A DNA stretch of 64,000 bases from Balneola sp. EhC07 (GTDB taxonomy: Bacteria; Bacteroidota; Rhodothermia; Balneolales; Balneolaceae), in contig NZ_LXYG01000018.1 in assembly GCF_001650905.1 (NCBI RefSeq), forward strand, positions 62,001 to 126,000. The letters are read 5' to 3'. The number at the start of each line of letters is the position of its first letter. Position 1 is the first letter of the stretch. Positions 62,731-64,000 of this stretch are shown piece by piece. The notes below the pieces were generated by a model. It was not told the DNA's origin. It did not search any database and saw nothing but the letters and a program-made list of their open reading frames with translations. Both the position numbers and the translations under genes were made by a program.

Positions 62731-64000
62731 TTATTTCAAATTCAGGTAAGCAGATAATCCATGTAATCCACCTTCGCGACCAACACCACTTTCTTTATAA
62801 CCACCAAAAGGAGAGGTAGGATCAAATTTGTTGTATGTATTTGCCCAAACAACTCCGGATCTTAAAGCACTACCCACTTTAAAGATTTTTGAACCCTTGT
62901 CAGTCCATACTCCGCCGGCTAAACCAAAAGGTGTATTATTTGCTTTCTCAATGGCTTCATCAGCAGTACGGAACGATTGAACAGTGAGAACCGGACCGAA
63001 TATTTCTTCCTGAACCACTCGGTTTGATTGAGACACATTGGTAAATAAAGTAGGGCGGATAAAATAACCGTTTTCAGGAACAGAACATTTACTCTGATAA
63101 ACTTCAGCACCTTCTTCCACACCTAGCTCCAGATAACTGTTTACTCGGTCAAATTGCTCTTTGGAGTTGATAGCGCCAATGTCTGTGTTTTTATCCAGAG
63201 GATCACCAACTATTAAAGTTTCCAATCTGTCTTTCAATTTCATGATCACTTTATCAGCTATGTTTTCCTGAACTAATAATCGTGAACCGGCACAGCAAAC
63301 ATGTCCCTGATTAAAATAGATGGCATTAATAATTCCTTCCACAGCCTGATCGATCGGGGCATCTTCAAATAAAATTAAAGCTCCTTTACCACCAAGTTCC
63401 AACGTGTATTTCTTGTCGGTTCCTGCAAGTGATTTTTGAATGATCTTTCCAACATTAGTAGATCCTGTAAACGCTATTTTATCAATATCTTTGTGGTTTA
63501 CAATTTCAGCACCGGTTTGACCTGCTCCCGTTACTATATTAACCACTCCGTCAGGTAAGCCCGCATCTTTAACGAGTTCAGCAAACATCATAGCAGTGAG
63601 TGAAGTGGTTTCAGCAGGTTTAAGCACTACTGTATTTCCACAAGCAAGGGCAGGGGCTATTTTCCATGATAACATCAACAAAGGGAAATTCCATGGAATG
63701 ATCTGTCCGCAAACGCCAAGTGCCTCAGGTTTTTTTCCGGGGAAAGCATATTCAAGTTTATCCGCCCATCCTGCATAGTAGAAGAAATAAGCAGCGGCTA
63801 GAGGAATATCCACATCTCTGGATTCACGAATTGGTTTACCGCCATCAATCGATTCAGCTATCGCAAATTCTCTGGCTCTTTCCTGCAGCATTCGGGCAAT
63901 TCTGTAGATGTATTTTCCACGAGAACTCGGGTTCAAGTCAGACCATTCGCCTTTGAAAGCTTTTCGTGCTGCTTTAACAGCTTTGTCTACATCTTTTTGA
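62731..64000 (-). CDS. Aldehyde dehydrogenase (5' end beyond window)
   Basis: The reading frame continues past the right edge (...DVDKAVKAARKAFKGEWSDL before NPSSRGKYIYR), so the N-terminus is missing. The visible part has the NAD fold (QIIPWNFPLLMLSWKIAPALACGNTVVLKPAE), ITFTG-type KIAFTGSTNVGKII, the general-base Glu in TLELGGKGALILFEDA and the catalytic Cys in FNQGHVCCAGSRLLV, then EEIFGPVLTV and FGGYKESGVGREGG. It is an active NAD(P)-dependent ALDH. It lies 9 bases upstream of the truncated homologue, probably in one operon. Substrate is unknown. Confidence 0.93.
   Translation of the reverse strand, partial: QKDVDKAVKAARKAFKGEWSDLNPSSRGKYIYRIARMLQERAREFAIAESIDGGKPIRESRDVDIPLAAAYFFYYAGWADKLEYAFPGKKPEALGVCGQIIPWNFPLLMLSWKIAPALACGNTVVLKPAETTSLTAMMFAELVKDAGLPDGVVNIVTGAGQTGAEIVNHKDIDKIAFTGSTNVGKIIQKSLAGTDKKYTLELGGKGALILFEDAPIDQAVEGIINAIYFNQGHVCCAGSRLLVQENIADKVIMKLKDRLETLIVGDPLDKNTDIGAINSKEQFDRVNSYLELGVEEGAEVYQSKCSVPENGYFIRPTLFTNVSQSNRVVQEEIFGPVLTVQSFRTADEAIEKANNTPFGLAGGVWTDKGSKIFKVGSALRSGVVWANTYNKFDPTSPFGGYKESGVGREGGLHGLSAYLNLK

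Noticed and set aside
61855-64000. Two ALDH genes as one gene split by a frameshift
   Set aside because: Both genes carry the same N-terminal half, so this is duplication with loss of the catalytic half, not a break.

Overview
The window looks like part of an AT-rich chromosome of a Bacteroidota/Balneolota-type bacterium (Balneola/Gracilimonas/Rhodohalobacter-like; inference). Supporting signs are secreted proteins ending in an NYPNPFNPTTNI-type C-terminal sorting domain, a DUF2723 membrane protein, lipoprotein signals with a relaxed lipobox, TonB-dependent uptake without a SusD partner, and no CCA encoded at the tRNA end. No phage, transposase, integrase or CRISPR array was seen.

Region 1 (1-5 kb): a partial DUF2723 membrane protein, a Na+-coupled NSS transporter, an intergenic stretch of repeat-like debris, and two small unknown genes.

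Region 2 (5-14.6 kb, minus strand): a conserved housekeeping block in the order thrS-infC-rpmI-rplT // pheS-pheT-coiled coil-zapA-ymdB-lolD-TPR membrane protein. infC has no ATG at its correct 5' end and probably starts at ATC. A strong hairpin separates rplT from pheS. An orphan four-PAS histidine kinase (14.7-16.8 kb) diverges from thrS.

Region 3 (17-49.2 kb): a large catabolic locus for a polysaccharide containing uronic acid and amino sugar. The plus-strand arm encodes a TonB-dependent receptor, a sorted beta-helix protein, a large lipoprotein of a family I do not recognise (candidate depolymerase), an NRAMP-fold transporter lacking the metal-binding motifs, a GH2 beta-glucuronidase, a GATase1-like protein, a sodium/solute symporter with a 47-residue membrane microprotein, a TIM-barrel isomerase, a GH20 beta-hexosaminidase, a NagB-like deaminase, a PhyH-type dioxygenase, a GH105/88 unsaturated uronyl hydrolase and a second symporter. 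The minus-strand arm encodes a GntR/LacI-type regulator, KDG kinase, KDPG aldolase, a KduI/IolB-type isomerase, KduD, a DUF4861 lipoprotein and a DctPQM TRAP transporter. Divergent from dctP lie an SDR fructuronate reductase and UxuA. Together they would turn unsaturated uronate (KduI/KduD) and glucuronate (fructuronate to mannonate to KDG) into pyruvate and glyceraldehyde-3-phosphate, with amino sugar entering via NagB. No sulfatase is present, so a non-sulfated glycosaminoglycan-like polymer (hyaluronan, heparosan, or a bacterial or algal exopolysaccharide) fits best. The motif TATACCTA, embedded in imperfect 9-bp-period repeats, lies upstream of the receptor, the regulator and the dctP/SDR divergent promoter, and is a candidate operator.

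Region 4 (49.5-64 kb): an AbgT-type transporter, a heptanucleotide repeat, a tRNA-3'-end-like fragment, a sorted fibronectin-type-III protein, tRNA-Val(GAC), nusB, ychF, two tandem paralogous lipoproteins, and a minus-strand series of an outer-membrane barrel protein, a class III nucleotide cyclase, a blue-copper protein, a SPOR protein and two adjacent aldehyde dehydrogenases, one lacking the catalytic half. No gene-free stretch exceeds about 300 bases.
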